Assembly (NCBI GenBank): GCA_027575765.1
Contig: JANBPT010000081.1
Coordinates: forward strand, 16,961-80,960
Length of the DNA stretch: 64,000 bases
Source: Tieghemiomyces parasiticus
Taxonomy: Eukaryota; Kickxellomycota; Dimargaritomycetes; Dimargaritales; Dimargaritaceae
Direction of reading: 5' to 3'
The notes below the pieces were generated by a model. That model was not told where the DNA came from. It saw only the letters and a list, made by a program, of their open reading frames with translations, and made no database searches. Both the position numbers and the translations under genes were made by a program. Below are positions 25,901 through 36,967 of the stretch, piece by piece. Position 1 is the stretch's first letter. Every line of letters starts with the position of its first letter.

Positions 25901-28900
25901 AGCAGTGCGACAGTCCTGTCGTAAACCCTTTCCTAAAGTTCTGTCGCAGCAGAATGAGAATATGGGTATTGTACTTGGGCTAAAAATCTGAGACATCCCC
26001 GTTTTCCTACGCATTGAGGTCTAGGGATGGCTTACCTGAGCTGTCGATAAATCCACCAGTGCAATGGCAAGCATTAAGGCGCGGATCCAAGGTGTTCCCT
26101 TCGTTATGTTTCGGAAAGCTTATCCGTAATCTGACTACGCTTATCAACTATCGTTGGTGAAGCATCACGGCGGAGGGAATTCGTCTTACAACCACTGCTG
26201 ACCTTCCTCTCATCCAATACCACGGACGCCAGACGTTAGCCACCCACAAGAAAGTGATTCATATCAATACCAATATCCCATTTCTTCTGCCCATCTTAAG
26301 GGTGGCCTGCGGCCTACTCACCTACCACGGCACTGGCAGACCGTTCCCATTGCCCGCCTCTATCCCTGTCCATGGGAGAGTACCTTGGTCTCTCTGTTAC
26401 AATTTTCGACATCTTAACTGCTCCACTGGATCCTCGTCTACGCTGCATCGTGTGACAGATCATGCATGCAGACTTCGTAATTTGGTCTCTTACTGTTCGT
26501 ACCTGATGAGTAGGCAGGATGTAACTGGCTTGCCTAGCGATACGAAAACCGCTGCGCAGCCCCAGTCTTTCCCTGTCGCCTTATTGATAGGATAAGGTGA
26601 TGTACCAGTGGAGATAAAGGATCGATTGGAGGAAGCGGGTATTGTGGTTATCCGAATGAGGTGGACTATTTCAACAGGTACACCATAGAAACTTAAGGCC
26701 AGGCCGACGAAGGAAGTAATGAAAAGAGTGACCATGGCCCATCAACATAACCCCCCTTCAAGAAATGTAAATAAATGCGAGCAAGGCGGATTAGGCTGAA
26801 AGTTGCCTTGTTAGTTACCGCCTACAACGGCAGTCGAATGAGTCGGAGTGGCGTCGTCCAAACGAGGAGACGGAAGGTTAGAAACAGCATGATGACGTTG
26901 CTGTATTCGGTATTCCCATGGTGAGCCTCCAAAGTACTTAGTACCTCAGGCGGTTTTCCAAATGGATGACGAGGAATAGGCGCTCATCCATGCGGCACGG
27001 GCCCGGGGTGGGGCAGTGTCGTGTCTACATTGGACTTGTGCGATAGCTAGTGTTCTAGAGGTAAGGCCTAAAAGGATATTTGGTTGTATCCCTATAACAT
27101 CTCAATGTCGGAGGTCCACCAAATCTCAGTGGGAGCTCGTTAGTGGGCAGTAGGCCCGGCTCTTATCTTTAGGATAGGGTTTTGTAACCAATCTAGCCTA
27201 GAAATGCAAGGAAGAGATGGTACGTTGGGCTGCGAGGACGGCAGCTGCCTAGAACGAGGGGGTGAATTATCCCACCAAGTGGGAGATGCAGGCTAGATCT
27301 AGTTCAAGATTTCCCTTCCGCACACTTCTACCGATTTCATTGAGAATGTTTCATCTCTACAAGGTCCCCGCGCATCCATTATTTTCCCCGCCGCACGGCT
27401 GTCCACCTTTTGCCCGCACGAGCCCATCTACATGTCTCTATGGGATCCGCTATTTTGGTATCCCTCCCCGTTCAAGGGATGTGGCAGTTTGGCACTTAAT
27501 GACGAGCAACCCTATTGTTCTAAGCTTGGCAGGCTGGCAATCGCTGCGGGCGTCCGCTTCTCTAATTCACCCATCCCTCTCCAGCCCCCGTGGAAACCGG
27601 GCCGCACTGTATGAATACGAGTTTGTAAGGGACAACAGTCTACGGATGGACTGTGGAGAGACTGCTGTGTATTCTGTGTGACGAATCTTACCATCTGTAG
27701 TTATTTTGAATTTAACGTCCTTGCAAAACTAGGCCTAGGCATGCCACAGAGCACCTCTCGGCCGTGAATACACCTAGGTGCGGTAAACGGTAAGACATGG
27801 TCTTGCTTTTTTTTTGATTCTGCTACCTGTGGTCATTCGGTGAAGTATCTGCATGCCTTCACAGTGCTGCCTATCTCATCGATTCTGAATGCGGACATGT
27901 GTATCAGGGATGAACTTGGGAACGACCTTGAGCGTTGAACCGCCTGGCCACGGCACGGTAAGAGTACTGCTGGCCCAATAGAAATACTGTCAAAGTGACC
28001 TTTAAAGTCTGACCTCACCGATACATTATGGCCGAAAAATAGCAAAGTGCCAATACCAGAATGCGGGCCCAGTTTGGGACGTGTTTTCCCAGATCAACTG
28101 GTCTGTATTGGATGGGATGAGCTTTACTTGGCCAAGTCGTATTCCATGATGTGAAATGCGATATTTTCTGTAACGGCGCGAACTGCTACCATGAGTGTGT
28201 AGCCATCTACTGTCCCTTGCCCAACCGCATTGCTGGAAACTCCAGGCGCTGTACGCTTTGATTGATCCGATGACTGGCCTTTACAAGTTTAATAACAGGA
28301 GTGGGATAAAGATAATTTCGGGCGGACATACATCACTATCAGGTCATCGACAGGCATGATAAAGCTGCCTAGCATTGAGGTCTGAGCTGCTACCGAGTTC
28401 TAATATGCACCCACTTGGTGTATCAGTAGCACTATTAGCTAGATTCGTTCACACCAAGGCTCGGCTGTGAAAGATGCGGCCGCGCCACCCTTAGCCTTTC
28501 GATACCTGGCCACCATCGGGCGGCCGGATAGGCGGATCGACGTTGCCACACCCGTCCTGATAAATATTGAGTTACCAAAGACGCAAGGTTTTTCGCTATT
28601 CGTATAAGTCATCGGCTCTCGCTTTTCCTTGACGAACCCCCCCCCCCTTTACGATGACTCGACTAAACTGGGATCCGCGATATGATGGGGCTGTCTTTAA
28701 TCAGGCGAAGGGGCAAGTAGCGCGTTCATAAGGATAGGGGTACCCCGTCCCGCCTATCTACCACCCTACAACCCCGTATCTCCCTCTGTCACAGCGTTGC
28801 GGATGTTGAAATGTAAAAATGCGTACAGAATTCCGCCTCCGTATACACAATCTGCCTCGGGTTGACAATTGGGTTCTAAAAATCCATCAATCTAGGAGAT

Positions 28901-29142
28901 AGCCAAATCTCCCCAAATAAAGGGCCGAGAAGAGGACCGGAATGCCGGTAGCAGCGTCAGCCAGGAGTGGCGGGATGAAAATTGCAAGCGCTAAGATCGC
29001 GGTGCTAGATAATTCAAAAATTCACTCCAAGGAGGCGTGCCTGGGCGAGAAAAGAGGCGGAGGCAGTGCTCGCACATCCAACAGGGTGCTGGGTCCGGTG
29101 GCGCAGGAAGCGTAAGGAATTGGGCACTGGTATTTTAGTTCG
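22961..29142. other. Intergenic, no gene supported
   Basis: About 6.2 kb of mixed-composition DNA. The longest open frames (23821-24252, minus, 143 codons; 27262-27681, plus, 139 codons) have no recognisable domain and no splice-linked neighbours. There is an eleven-C run at 28637-28647. I see no RNA gene or identifiable mobile element. Confidence 0.55.
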
Positions 29143-30876
29143 CTATTCCCACAGAGCAGCTGTGGTTACCTCCGGGAAGGCATGGTGCTGCAGCGGACTG
29201 TCAGTCGTACCGGTAGCCGCCCGTGGTCGGGGCCAGTACACGGTATCGACGCCCATTTCGAGTAGGTATTGTCGCAGAGGTGGGTAGAGCAACCCTACCT
29301 CGGACGGGCCGTGACTATCATCTGAAATGGTGAATTTCCCTTGTCTATCTTTGATGGCCTAACGACCGGAAAAGGGTTAATGAGCAAAAAACAGCAGGTA
29401 AAGAGTAAGTTGCCGGGATATAAATCGTTGACTGAAAATAGGGGAGAGTATGGCTTGAAGGGTGGGGTGGTGAGAACACGGAAGGCCCCGGTTGTAGAGG
29501 GGGATGAACGTGATCCTGGCTCTGTAAGTAAAATTTAGGAAGGACATATCATTTGGACCCCTCTTCGCTCCACCTATACTATGTCGGCCAGATCTGGCGT
29601 ACCCAAGTGGCCCTCCAGCTGCCGGGGAACACCTCAGCCGAGGACACGTACATCCGCTCAGTGAGCAGTCAACTGGAACAGCGGAAGAGCTTGGTCAATT
29701 GCGGACCCCGACTGTCGCGTCCTGCAGTCGCCAGTCAGCAGCGACTTGACGCCTCAGGTGACCGTGCAGCACCCGGACGATCACACCTGGGTACCAAGCC
29801 CAACGAAACAACACAAATACGACCCAAACAAACGCTGTACGGTACCCAGTTAGGACGCTTGTCGGTCGAAACTCCACCAGCTCGTGTGCGATCCCTGCCC
29901 GTCGCTGTGTCAACTAAAAGAAAAGGAAAAAAGGGGGAATGCTGACAAAAGAGAGGAGGTAAGCGGATAACTCCCACCTTGGAGTATTACCTACCTGAAG
30001 GATATCACGCTGCGGGTAGGCGTCCGGCAAACCTTTCTTATAGGCCCGGCTGTTAATTTCGAATAGCCCGCCGTAGGCCACCACCACGTCAATGTTGCGC
30101 AGCACGCGTTCCCACACGGACGGAGGCAGCGTCCGGCACAGCGGGTTGGAACGAGGAGTGAAGAGCCGGCACAGATCAAAGTGACCCACGACTTCCGGGC
30201 GCAGGGCGGTCAGCATGCGGTACTGAGCGTCGAAGTAGTCCGCGTAGAGGTCGATAAGGGACCCGCCGCAGGCTGCTAGACACCGGTTGAACTGGGCCTG
30301 GTCAAAATCGATGGGGATTTCACGGACGTGGTGGACCGACCCCACCAAGTAGTCCAGGCCGTGCCGCTCCCGCAGTTGGTGAGCCCAGACGAGGGATTCA
30401 TCGTTGATGTATTCCGTCTCGGCTCCCACTAGAAGATCAAAGCTGGCTGAACGGTGTTGGCGCTGCAGGGCGCGGGCTGTGGCCACGTAGCGTTCGAAGG
30501 TGTCCCCCAGGTCAGCGACAGATAGGTGGCGCTAGCCCGTGAATGCCGCAGTGGTCGAGTCAGATAGTAGCGTAAATGGGACGGTTTGAGATGGTTACTA
30601 GGATGGGTGGGTACCGAGTCGAGGAAGGCGGCCAGCAGTTTCTACCGCGCTACCTTATAAGCGATTTACAGTGGGTCGTGCTGACAAAATGCCCTGGGCA
30701 TGCGACTTCAAGTTTACCTCCTCGTCGTACAGGTCCTGGAGCCTAAACCGGGGAACGTGTTCAGATAGGCCCAGGACCCGGAATCCCTTGGCCTGGGCTG
30801 CGGTGACTACGTCGGCCAGCTCTCCCTTGGCGTGGCAGCAAAACTGGCCCGAGTGGGAATGGAGTGTCAACGGCAT
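29143..30876 (-). CDS. HIS2: Histidinol-phosphatase, PHP family (three exons)
   Basis: Converts L-histidinol phosphate to L-histidinol and phosphate, the penultimate step type of histidine synthesis; expected to be cytosolic. The gene was reconstructed from three exons on the minus strand: 30718-30876, 29995-30531 and 29143-29358. They are joined by introns of 186 and 636 bases, both GT-AG and both phase 0, giving 303 residues, a normal length. PHP metal-site motifs appear in order: HSHSGQFCCHAKG at 6-18, GLSEH at 36-40, GAETEY at 89-94, GSVHHV at 117-122, GHFDL at 169-173, EINSRAYKKG at 211-220 and SDDSHGP at 244-250. Both splice joins fall inside conserved blocks and restore them (DLYDEE to RHLSVADL; RDILQ to AIKDRQGKF), which strongly supports the model. 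The start is the ATG at 30876, just before the HSHSGQFC motif. An upstream in-frame stretch lacks an ATG. The protein appears intact. Confidence 0.95.
29359..29994 (-). other. Intron 2 of the histidinol-phosphatase gene
   Basis: Donor CAG|GTAGGT and acceptor preceded by a pyrimidine-containing CGGTCGTTAG. It is phase 0 and 636 bases long, more than three times the first intron. On the plus strand it holds a stretch (29553-29945) open in more than one frame. This could be chance or an insertion relic; no protein family is recognised. Confidence 0.85.
30532..30717 (-). other. Intron 1 of the histidinol-phosphatase gene
   Basis: Donor GAG|GTAAAC and acceptor GCTAG|CGCCAC, phase 0, 186 bases. 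Removing it joins residues 53 and 54 inside the conserved segment DLYDEE-RHLSVADL. Confidence 0.93.
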
Positions 30877-32127
30877 GGCAGGACAAGACGAGGCGGGGAA
30901 ATCAAAAGCACTGAACAACTAGTTATTCAAGAAAAACGAATCGTGAAGACCCTCCGGGCCGGTTCTTTGGTAGGTAATAAAGTGGCGTGGATAAGCTGCA
31001 GTGGAGGGGCGAGAATGCGTCCAGTATTCCCTAGACGACGTCCTACTAACGGATTATTGCTGCCGGGATGCCATTGGGCTATATCCAGCGGCCATAACAC
31101 TCCAATGACTGACTGGAGGGGTGAATAGGGAGGCGATGGAGTGACGGACGGCATCGAAAGTGTGTCATTAGTGCTAGATAACGGACCGTCAACTGAGTGA
31201 GGCATTGCGTGTAGACACTGCAGGCTATATTGGCGAACATCCTTCAGGTGATGGATTGTACAGTAAAGAACTAACTACATCTGATTATCCAAAGTTGGAT
31301 GTATTGGAACGCATAAGCTCGGATAATATGGGTAGTCCGTATAGTTTGATGGGAGCTATTCTTTTACATGACCGGCCAAAATAGAGGGGGGCGATGATGA
31401 ATAGCAAGTGAAAAGCTGGGACCTAATGAGGATGGATGCCCGACGTTTCTGTACATCTTAAAGGAAGCGTGAGGTGGTTTCTGCCTAATGAGTCGTCGGG
31501 GTGTCACCTGGTAAGCCATCTGTCAGAGTATGGCTCGTAAACCTCATGGTACTCATCTTGGTAGCCCATTATCCATCTGCCAAGAAGTATTTATCGGTTT
31601 TCGAAACTTCCCATTTCGAGCTTACGCTTATGAGTTGCACCGTAAAGAGGTGTAGAGCCGCACAGCAATCTTTATTGGGGATCAGACTCGTGGAATGGTG
31701 TGCTATGTACATTAACGGGGCAGTGGCAGGGAAGATTGGAGGGGAGGGTGAGAGGTACTAGGGGCTGCGGGTGTCCCAAGGGGTGAGCAACTAACGGTGA
31801 AACCGAAACTTTAAATAATAATTACTGGCGTGTATTGATTAGTCGGAGAGGTCAGTACTTACGTGCCGGGGTATACCATTGAACCGGCCGGTACAAAGGT
31901 TTGCACCAGGTGGCGCCGGAGGCATCCGCTGAAGGTGATAGATGACTTTCAATCAGTAAAATCGCAAGGATAGTTGCGAGCAAAGCAACTTGGATCAGTT
32001 GAAAGTATAAAGATGGAACTATTATGAAGGAGTATTATGCCTATAACTGCCAACCTAAATAGGTTTGACGTATCCGTCCGTTTTCGTTACAGATTTTATT
32101 CATTCGACATGCGCATTATCCTTTTTC
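30877..32127. other. Upstream region of the histidinol-phosphatase gene
   Basis: About 1.25 kb of mixed-composition DNA that must include the promoter. I see no clear TATA element on the minus strand. Bases 31768-31805 show a short similarity to 32408-32453 (see findings). No other gene is supported. Confidence 0.45.
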
Positions 32128-32410
32128 AGTGCTGCTAACTCTCCTGATCTGTTGGCCGTCGCCTTCTTTTTAACAGGTCCTCCGCCTCTTTCCTTTTTGG
32201 GACCTACCTCCCTTTTATAATCATAGTTTATTAACCTGACAGCCTCACAGCTGCCTTCATATTCCGCCTTGGTGCTAGCCCTGCCGCGCATTGACATCCT
32301 CTAGGTTCCCTCCTAACCCAAGCAGTGGCCGCTACGAAGGCTGTCCTGCATCCTTCAAAATTAAAAGACACTTTGGGCCGCTACTCCATAAACGACATCT
32401 ATCGTACTGT
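32128..32410 (-). repeat. Decayed dispersed repeat, copy 2
   Basis: Same-orientation partner of 4533-4800. The minus strand reads FVAATAWVRREP, as in copy 1, and then, after a frame change, a region containing ASTKAEYEGSCEAV and a Lys-rich tail, whose EYEGS is also found in copy 1. The frame shift and stop codons show it is no longer functional. The element type is unknown. Confidence 0.7.
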
Positions 32411-34662
32411 GACGGGGTGTGTAGCCCAAGGGGAGGAGCAACTAGTAAAAAAACCGAGGGAGGGTCGCAAGGCGAGCAGGCCGAGTTTGAATAAAGACAA
32501 GTATTTATTACACACTTAACGAATCTACAATTATGGGCGATTCGCCATCTATTAATATGAGTGCGTTGGAAGATGAGGCAAAACCGTTTGGTGTAAATTT
32601 AGGCACTCGGTTCCGGTCCTTCACCGTAAAGAGGAGGATTCGAAATCGAGTTGAGTTTGTCTTCCGCATTTGAAGGCCGCCACCTTCCTATTTTGTAAAA
32701 GGGTGTGAACAATCCGTTGATGGGAGTTTGGCGTTTCCATCAGGAAGACAGATCCTGAAGGGAGGCGGCGTCCTTGGAATGGGAGGTTTCCCAGTGGACG
32801 CCTTGGTTACAGTAGTCTCCAAACCTCCCAACTAACACGTTTTACGTTAGTAAGTCTTTCAGTTATTTGGGTTTTATTTAGTTAGATATTAGCCTTTAGT
32901 TTTCCCTAGGTAGATATTCCCTTGACAGGAGTTATTCGCAAGAAGAAACAATTTCATAATTGTCGAGAGAGCTCGATGATGCCTATATGAGTACAAAAAC
33001 CTAGATTAAATTAATATAGTGAACACCAAACCTAATTTGAAACAGGGCAAGCTTCTACTAACTAATAGAACGTGGGTAGTCCCCAAGTGTGTAGGTTGTA
33101 AGTGACCACTCCATGCTAGAGAGGACTAGAGTAGTACGTATGGGCGTGAAGCGAGTGCTTATTTAATGTCACGTAAGCGCAGCAACTCTTGTAGGTAAGG
33201 CGTTGAGGCCATTTTACAGCTATCTGGAAAAAGTGCTGATAGGGGAAAAAATATGGTTCCAACCGCCGGGAAGGATGAGAGTTACTGATACGCATGGGAG
33301 GGGGTCACTAAAGCTTCCTTTTGAGACCTCGTCAGTAAGATGGACCGTCTTGAGCGTAACTGGCCCAGGGTCTGTCCCCTTCCATCTCCTGAATCTTTAT
33401 CCTCCATATTCTGTAGCTCCTGAGGGTTTTTGATCTTTTATCCTGTATTATGATTCCCTGTGGATGGATAATTACGACCAACGGGTTGCCTGCCTTAGAT
33501 TCACTATCTATATATATAATCACTTCACCTGAGCAAAACTGGCCCTGCAAGGTACCCGTGAAAGAGGATTGGGCGCTGTTTTCAATGTACTATGGCAGGG
33601 CCATGTATCCCACAATAATCGTAGTGGGAGGTCTCCACTCCCACTGAGTTGATAAAATTGGGGTGTGCCTGCCCTCCGCATGAGACCCCACTTACCTTAC
33701 TGGGGCCTGGGCGGTCAAGCTTGCCCAGTGCCCAGGCCGGTGGCCTCGCCTGGCACTACCTTCCACCTTTCTCGGGTGTCGGGGGTAGCGGGGATACCGA
33801 TCTGCGTTGGGTCCTTAGGGGCTCATCGACAGTACATTTTTTGGTAGTTGACTAGCGGGCTTGCCTGTCAGTCCTTCCCTCATTTTCAAAAGAAAACGCA
33901 TCCAGCACCCTCTACTGATACATATAGATTTCTGGGTTTTCAAGCTTCTGGACCTGTCGGACCCCATGGGGATCAAGGAACCTGGCCACCAGATGGCTAC
34001 AGACATTGCCGGAGAATGGCACGTTGAATTACTGGGCTGTTAACTTACGCTAGCATGAATGGTGTAGCAGTCATCTCGGGTGTCAAACGGTGCACGTGTG
34101 CTGCAGTCACCGTTGCCATGCTCCTGTGGTAGGCGTAAACGTATTAAACTGCTGAAGAAGCTTTTTAAGCTTCAAACGGGGGTTGGGTATTGTTATCTGG
34201 ATATATGCTGTCGTTTATTTAATGGCAACCATTAGGTCTTTTATACCTGAATGATGGCCAGAGTCAATCAAGCAACTAGCCAGCCTGGACTAGGGGAATC
34301 CAGAACGACAGGCCGTGGCGGGGTCAGGTGCCGGCAGGAAATGGAGGAGCGGCTAGGTAGCCGCCAGATCAGTACTAGAGACAGAAGAAGTGAAAAGCCC
34401 TAAAACGATAAGCGGTGAAGGCGCCTGGGAATGGAGATGTGCCCAGAGTTTCATTCAGGTCAACAACATTAGCTGCATACACGCCAGTGTCGTGCCAAGC
34501 TGTAATCATTTGCTAGTTTATCGACCAATTTTACCTGACTCTTCGTATCTAGGATCTATTTTATCTATAAACACCGTGCGTTATTTAAGGAAGCTATACA
34601 CTCGGGCGTTTAATAACGCGCCTGTTACTCGATGTTTTTTTTAGAGCATTGTACGTGCCACT
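32411..34662. other. Intergenic, no gene supported
   Basis: About 2.2 kb of mixed composition, relatively A+T-rich up to 33.2 kb. It contains a short inverted repeat (GGGAGGTTT near 32780 against AAACCTCCC near 32821) and a perfect 7-base-arm palindrome at 34157-34173. Open frames of at most 84 codons show no recognisable motif. Confidence 0.5.
34609..34614 (-). terminator. Possible poly(A) signal of secreted protein A
   Basis: ATTAAA on the minus strand, 49 bases past the stop codon of the gene at 34663-35295. A common variant signal at a plausible distance. Confidence 0.4.
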
Positions 34663-35295
34663 CTAAATGTGCTTCTCGGGGGCCATGGAGTACGAGTACT
34701 TGATTTCCTCGGTCAAATCCTTTCTTTTGGAATCCACAATTTGGTACTTAACGGTCTTACCACGAAGGTCCTTGAGGTAATGGGCATTCTCCGAGCTGTA
34801 TGTGTAGATGGCCAGGGTTCCGGCGGGTGCGGTATTGCGATCGACCAAAAGAAATCCGCTGTGGTTCTGGACCAGATTCACCCTGTGGCCCTTCAGTTGG
34901 GGCACGAACAGCTTGGTACCAATGGGGATACCACCAGCATTGACGCTAACGAATGGTTCCAACACCTTATCGTGCTCAGAAAGAGCGGCACCACCCTTGG
35001 TGTAGCAAGCGTTGGGACCCTTATTCTTTTCAAGCAGGCTGTACCAGCTGCCGTCAATCTTGGCGGAGCCCTTGGCGGCGGTCTCCTCAGCCAAGCTCTT
35101 GGGGATCTGGAGAGTCGTGGTCGGGCTGACACTGCCCACAGCACACACGGTGATGTGGCTGTCTTTAGTTGACGATTTATGGAGTGAGCTGAAGGCGCTG
35201 TCGAAAAAAGTGATTTTAGCGGATGAACCGCTGGTGTCAACCTTGGCTGCAGTTACGGCGAGAAGGACCAGAAGCGTGAGGTAATGGTACCGCAT
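34663..35295 (-). CDS. Secreted protein A, 3D/double-psi-barrel-like
   Basis: A 210-residue predicted secreted protein. The ATG at 35295 is followed directly by a signal peptide (MRYHYLTLLVLLAVTAAK). An in-frame extension upstream begins only at a TTG and is not used. The mature part has two cysteines (51 and 97), an N-glycosylation sequon at Asn134 (NHS) and a C-terminal core: GGIPIGTKLFVPQLKG at about 111-126, LLVDRN around Asp142, IYTYS at 153, and a closing strand GKTVKYQIV. The order 'IP.GT.L.VP ... D ... I.y ... V.v..v' resembles the bacterial 3D / RlpA-type double-psi beta-barrel; this is a fold inference and no catalytic activity is claimed. It is clearly related to protein B at 43212-44120. 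It is divergent from the membrane-protein gene at 36968, with about 1.7 kb between the starts. Confidence 0.88.
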   Translation of the reverse strand: MRYHYLTLLVLLAVTAAKVDTSGSSAKITFFDSAFSSLHKSSTKDSHITVCAVGSVSPTTTLQIPKSLAEETAAKGSAKIDGSWYSLLEKNKGPNACYTKGGAALSEHDKVLEPFVSVNAGGIPIGTKLFVPQLKGHRVNLVQNHSGFLLVDRNTAPAGTLAIYTYSSENAHYLKDLRGKTVKYQIVDSKRKDLTEEIKYSYSMAPEKHI

Positions 35296-36967
35296 GGTGA
35301 CTGAAGTTTGAGGAGGCAAGGTTGCGCCCGGGGGTAGCCAAGCGGTGAGAGGAAATTGGCAAGAATTTACAGGGTTACAGGTTAGCGGTTAAACTGCGAT
35401 GGGTAGCGGGGCAGAAAGTGTTGGGCAATGTACACCGATGATGACAACCGCAGGGCGGGAAAGGTCAGTATAAATAGAGCAACGCTCAACAACCGGCTAC
35501 TGCCCGTGGGCGGCGAGTAAAGGTGGTCGTGTCTCTCCATCTTTTCGCGCCCCCTTCTTGCCACCACCAAAGGTTCCCGCCAAGCGGCCCGTAGTCCGTC
35601 GCATGTTGGTGTCGTTGGGACTTCATCTCCGCTTGGGGGGCCGTTTGGGACATCTAGCCTTGATTCATGAATTCTTAGTCTACGCCATGGTCGTCATCCA
35701 CACACCGTCCACTGCGTGTCGCTACACCTAGCCTTCTCCCTTTCACTGGTAAGATTTTTTTTCAGTTCCATCGACCGAGGGAATGACCATTTCCCCCCAT
35801 GATAACAATTTACGAGGATGGCGTCCACGTTCGCCCCTACCCTAACTACTACTATAAAATGTAAGACGAATGTTAACCTCACCCGCTGATTATCCGCCAG
35901 GCCCCTCCATGATGGACGCCACATCCGGATAGCGGCACAACCAAAAGTCTAGAATTCTCGGTTGTGACCTCTCTCCTTTCTTCTAAGGCACCGCGTGATA
36001 ATCACGCCCTGCACGCCTTAGGAGGGGCGTGGGGATCGGTCTACGTATCCTCCCCGAGCGTGCTATGATAAATACGAAGAGCATCGAAGACGAGAAAGTG
36101 GGAGACGGAGTTGGCACGTATTATCGCCGGACTCAACCGACCGACCACCGACTGGAGGAAAGATTACGTTGTCTTCTGGTACTGCGCCGCGATACCGACC
36201 AATGAGAAACAAAACGCAACATTCAGTCGTACTGCGCTCAACCCCTCGTCAGCCGCAACTGACCCGCGCCCGCCAACCCGGTGGGCCGAGTCTCCGCCCT
36301 AAGGTGAGGAGCCAGTGCGGGCTGTACCTAGAGGACTCATTCGGTCCCACGCTTAGATTCCCTCATGGTTAAAATAATGTTTATTTTTTCCGTAGATTAC
36401 TAACTACCACTCATTCGAGGCCCTGCGTCATAATATTATAGGTGGCACTTTTATAGGCCAGTGTGAAGCTAGGTGTCGGACTTTGAAACCCTCCTCGCCA
36501 CCAGGGGTATAGCAGGGCTGTGGGGATCGACGTCCCCTGCTTGCATTCTCTTGGGAGCGATGAAGGTTGCCTCACCCCATACTCGGTAGCCACAGCATAG
36601 GCCTGGGGGGAGTAGAAAGTTGGCTGTCAAGGACCCCACGGAAGTTAGTCCAGGCTGACGCACAGTGTACCAGCCTTGCGCTCGCCTTCGCCCCTGGACT
36701 CCAACCCCAGTCCGGTTACGGACGAAGGAATGGCGTAAAGTATGCCTAATTTGACCCGTACATCTCTCCGACTCGGGTACACGAACTTCAGCAACCCCAT
36801 GACTACGCAAAGTTTCACTGCCCATTACATGACCCTAGAAGAAAGCGCCCTCCCCCCAACGTGAACGAGGTTCCTTTAATCATTTTTTGTATTTATATTG
36901 CATTGGACAATGCCCACCTAGCTGCGCTCTCGTCGGTGATCCGCGCCCCCTTGTGATCCCCCGAGCC
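35296..36967. promoter_or_regulatory. Shared upstream region between divergent genes
   Basis: About 1.7 kb between the starts of secreted protein A (leftward) and the LMBR1-like gene (rightward), so it should hold both promoters. A TATAAATAG sits at 35469-35477 on the plus strand. Read on the minus strand, 175 bases before A's ATG, it is only an AT-rich element. No gene is supported here; short open frames overlap on both strands. Confidence 0.45.

Noticed and set aside
36887..36967. N-terminal extension of the LMBR1-like protein
   Set aside because: The extra in-frame stretch begins with TTG, not ATG. The first ATG is at 36968, with a signal-like segment soon after.
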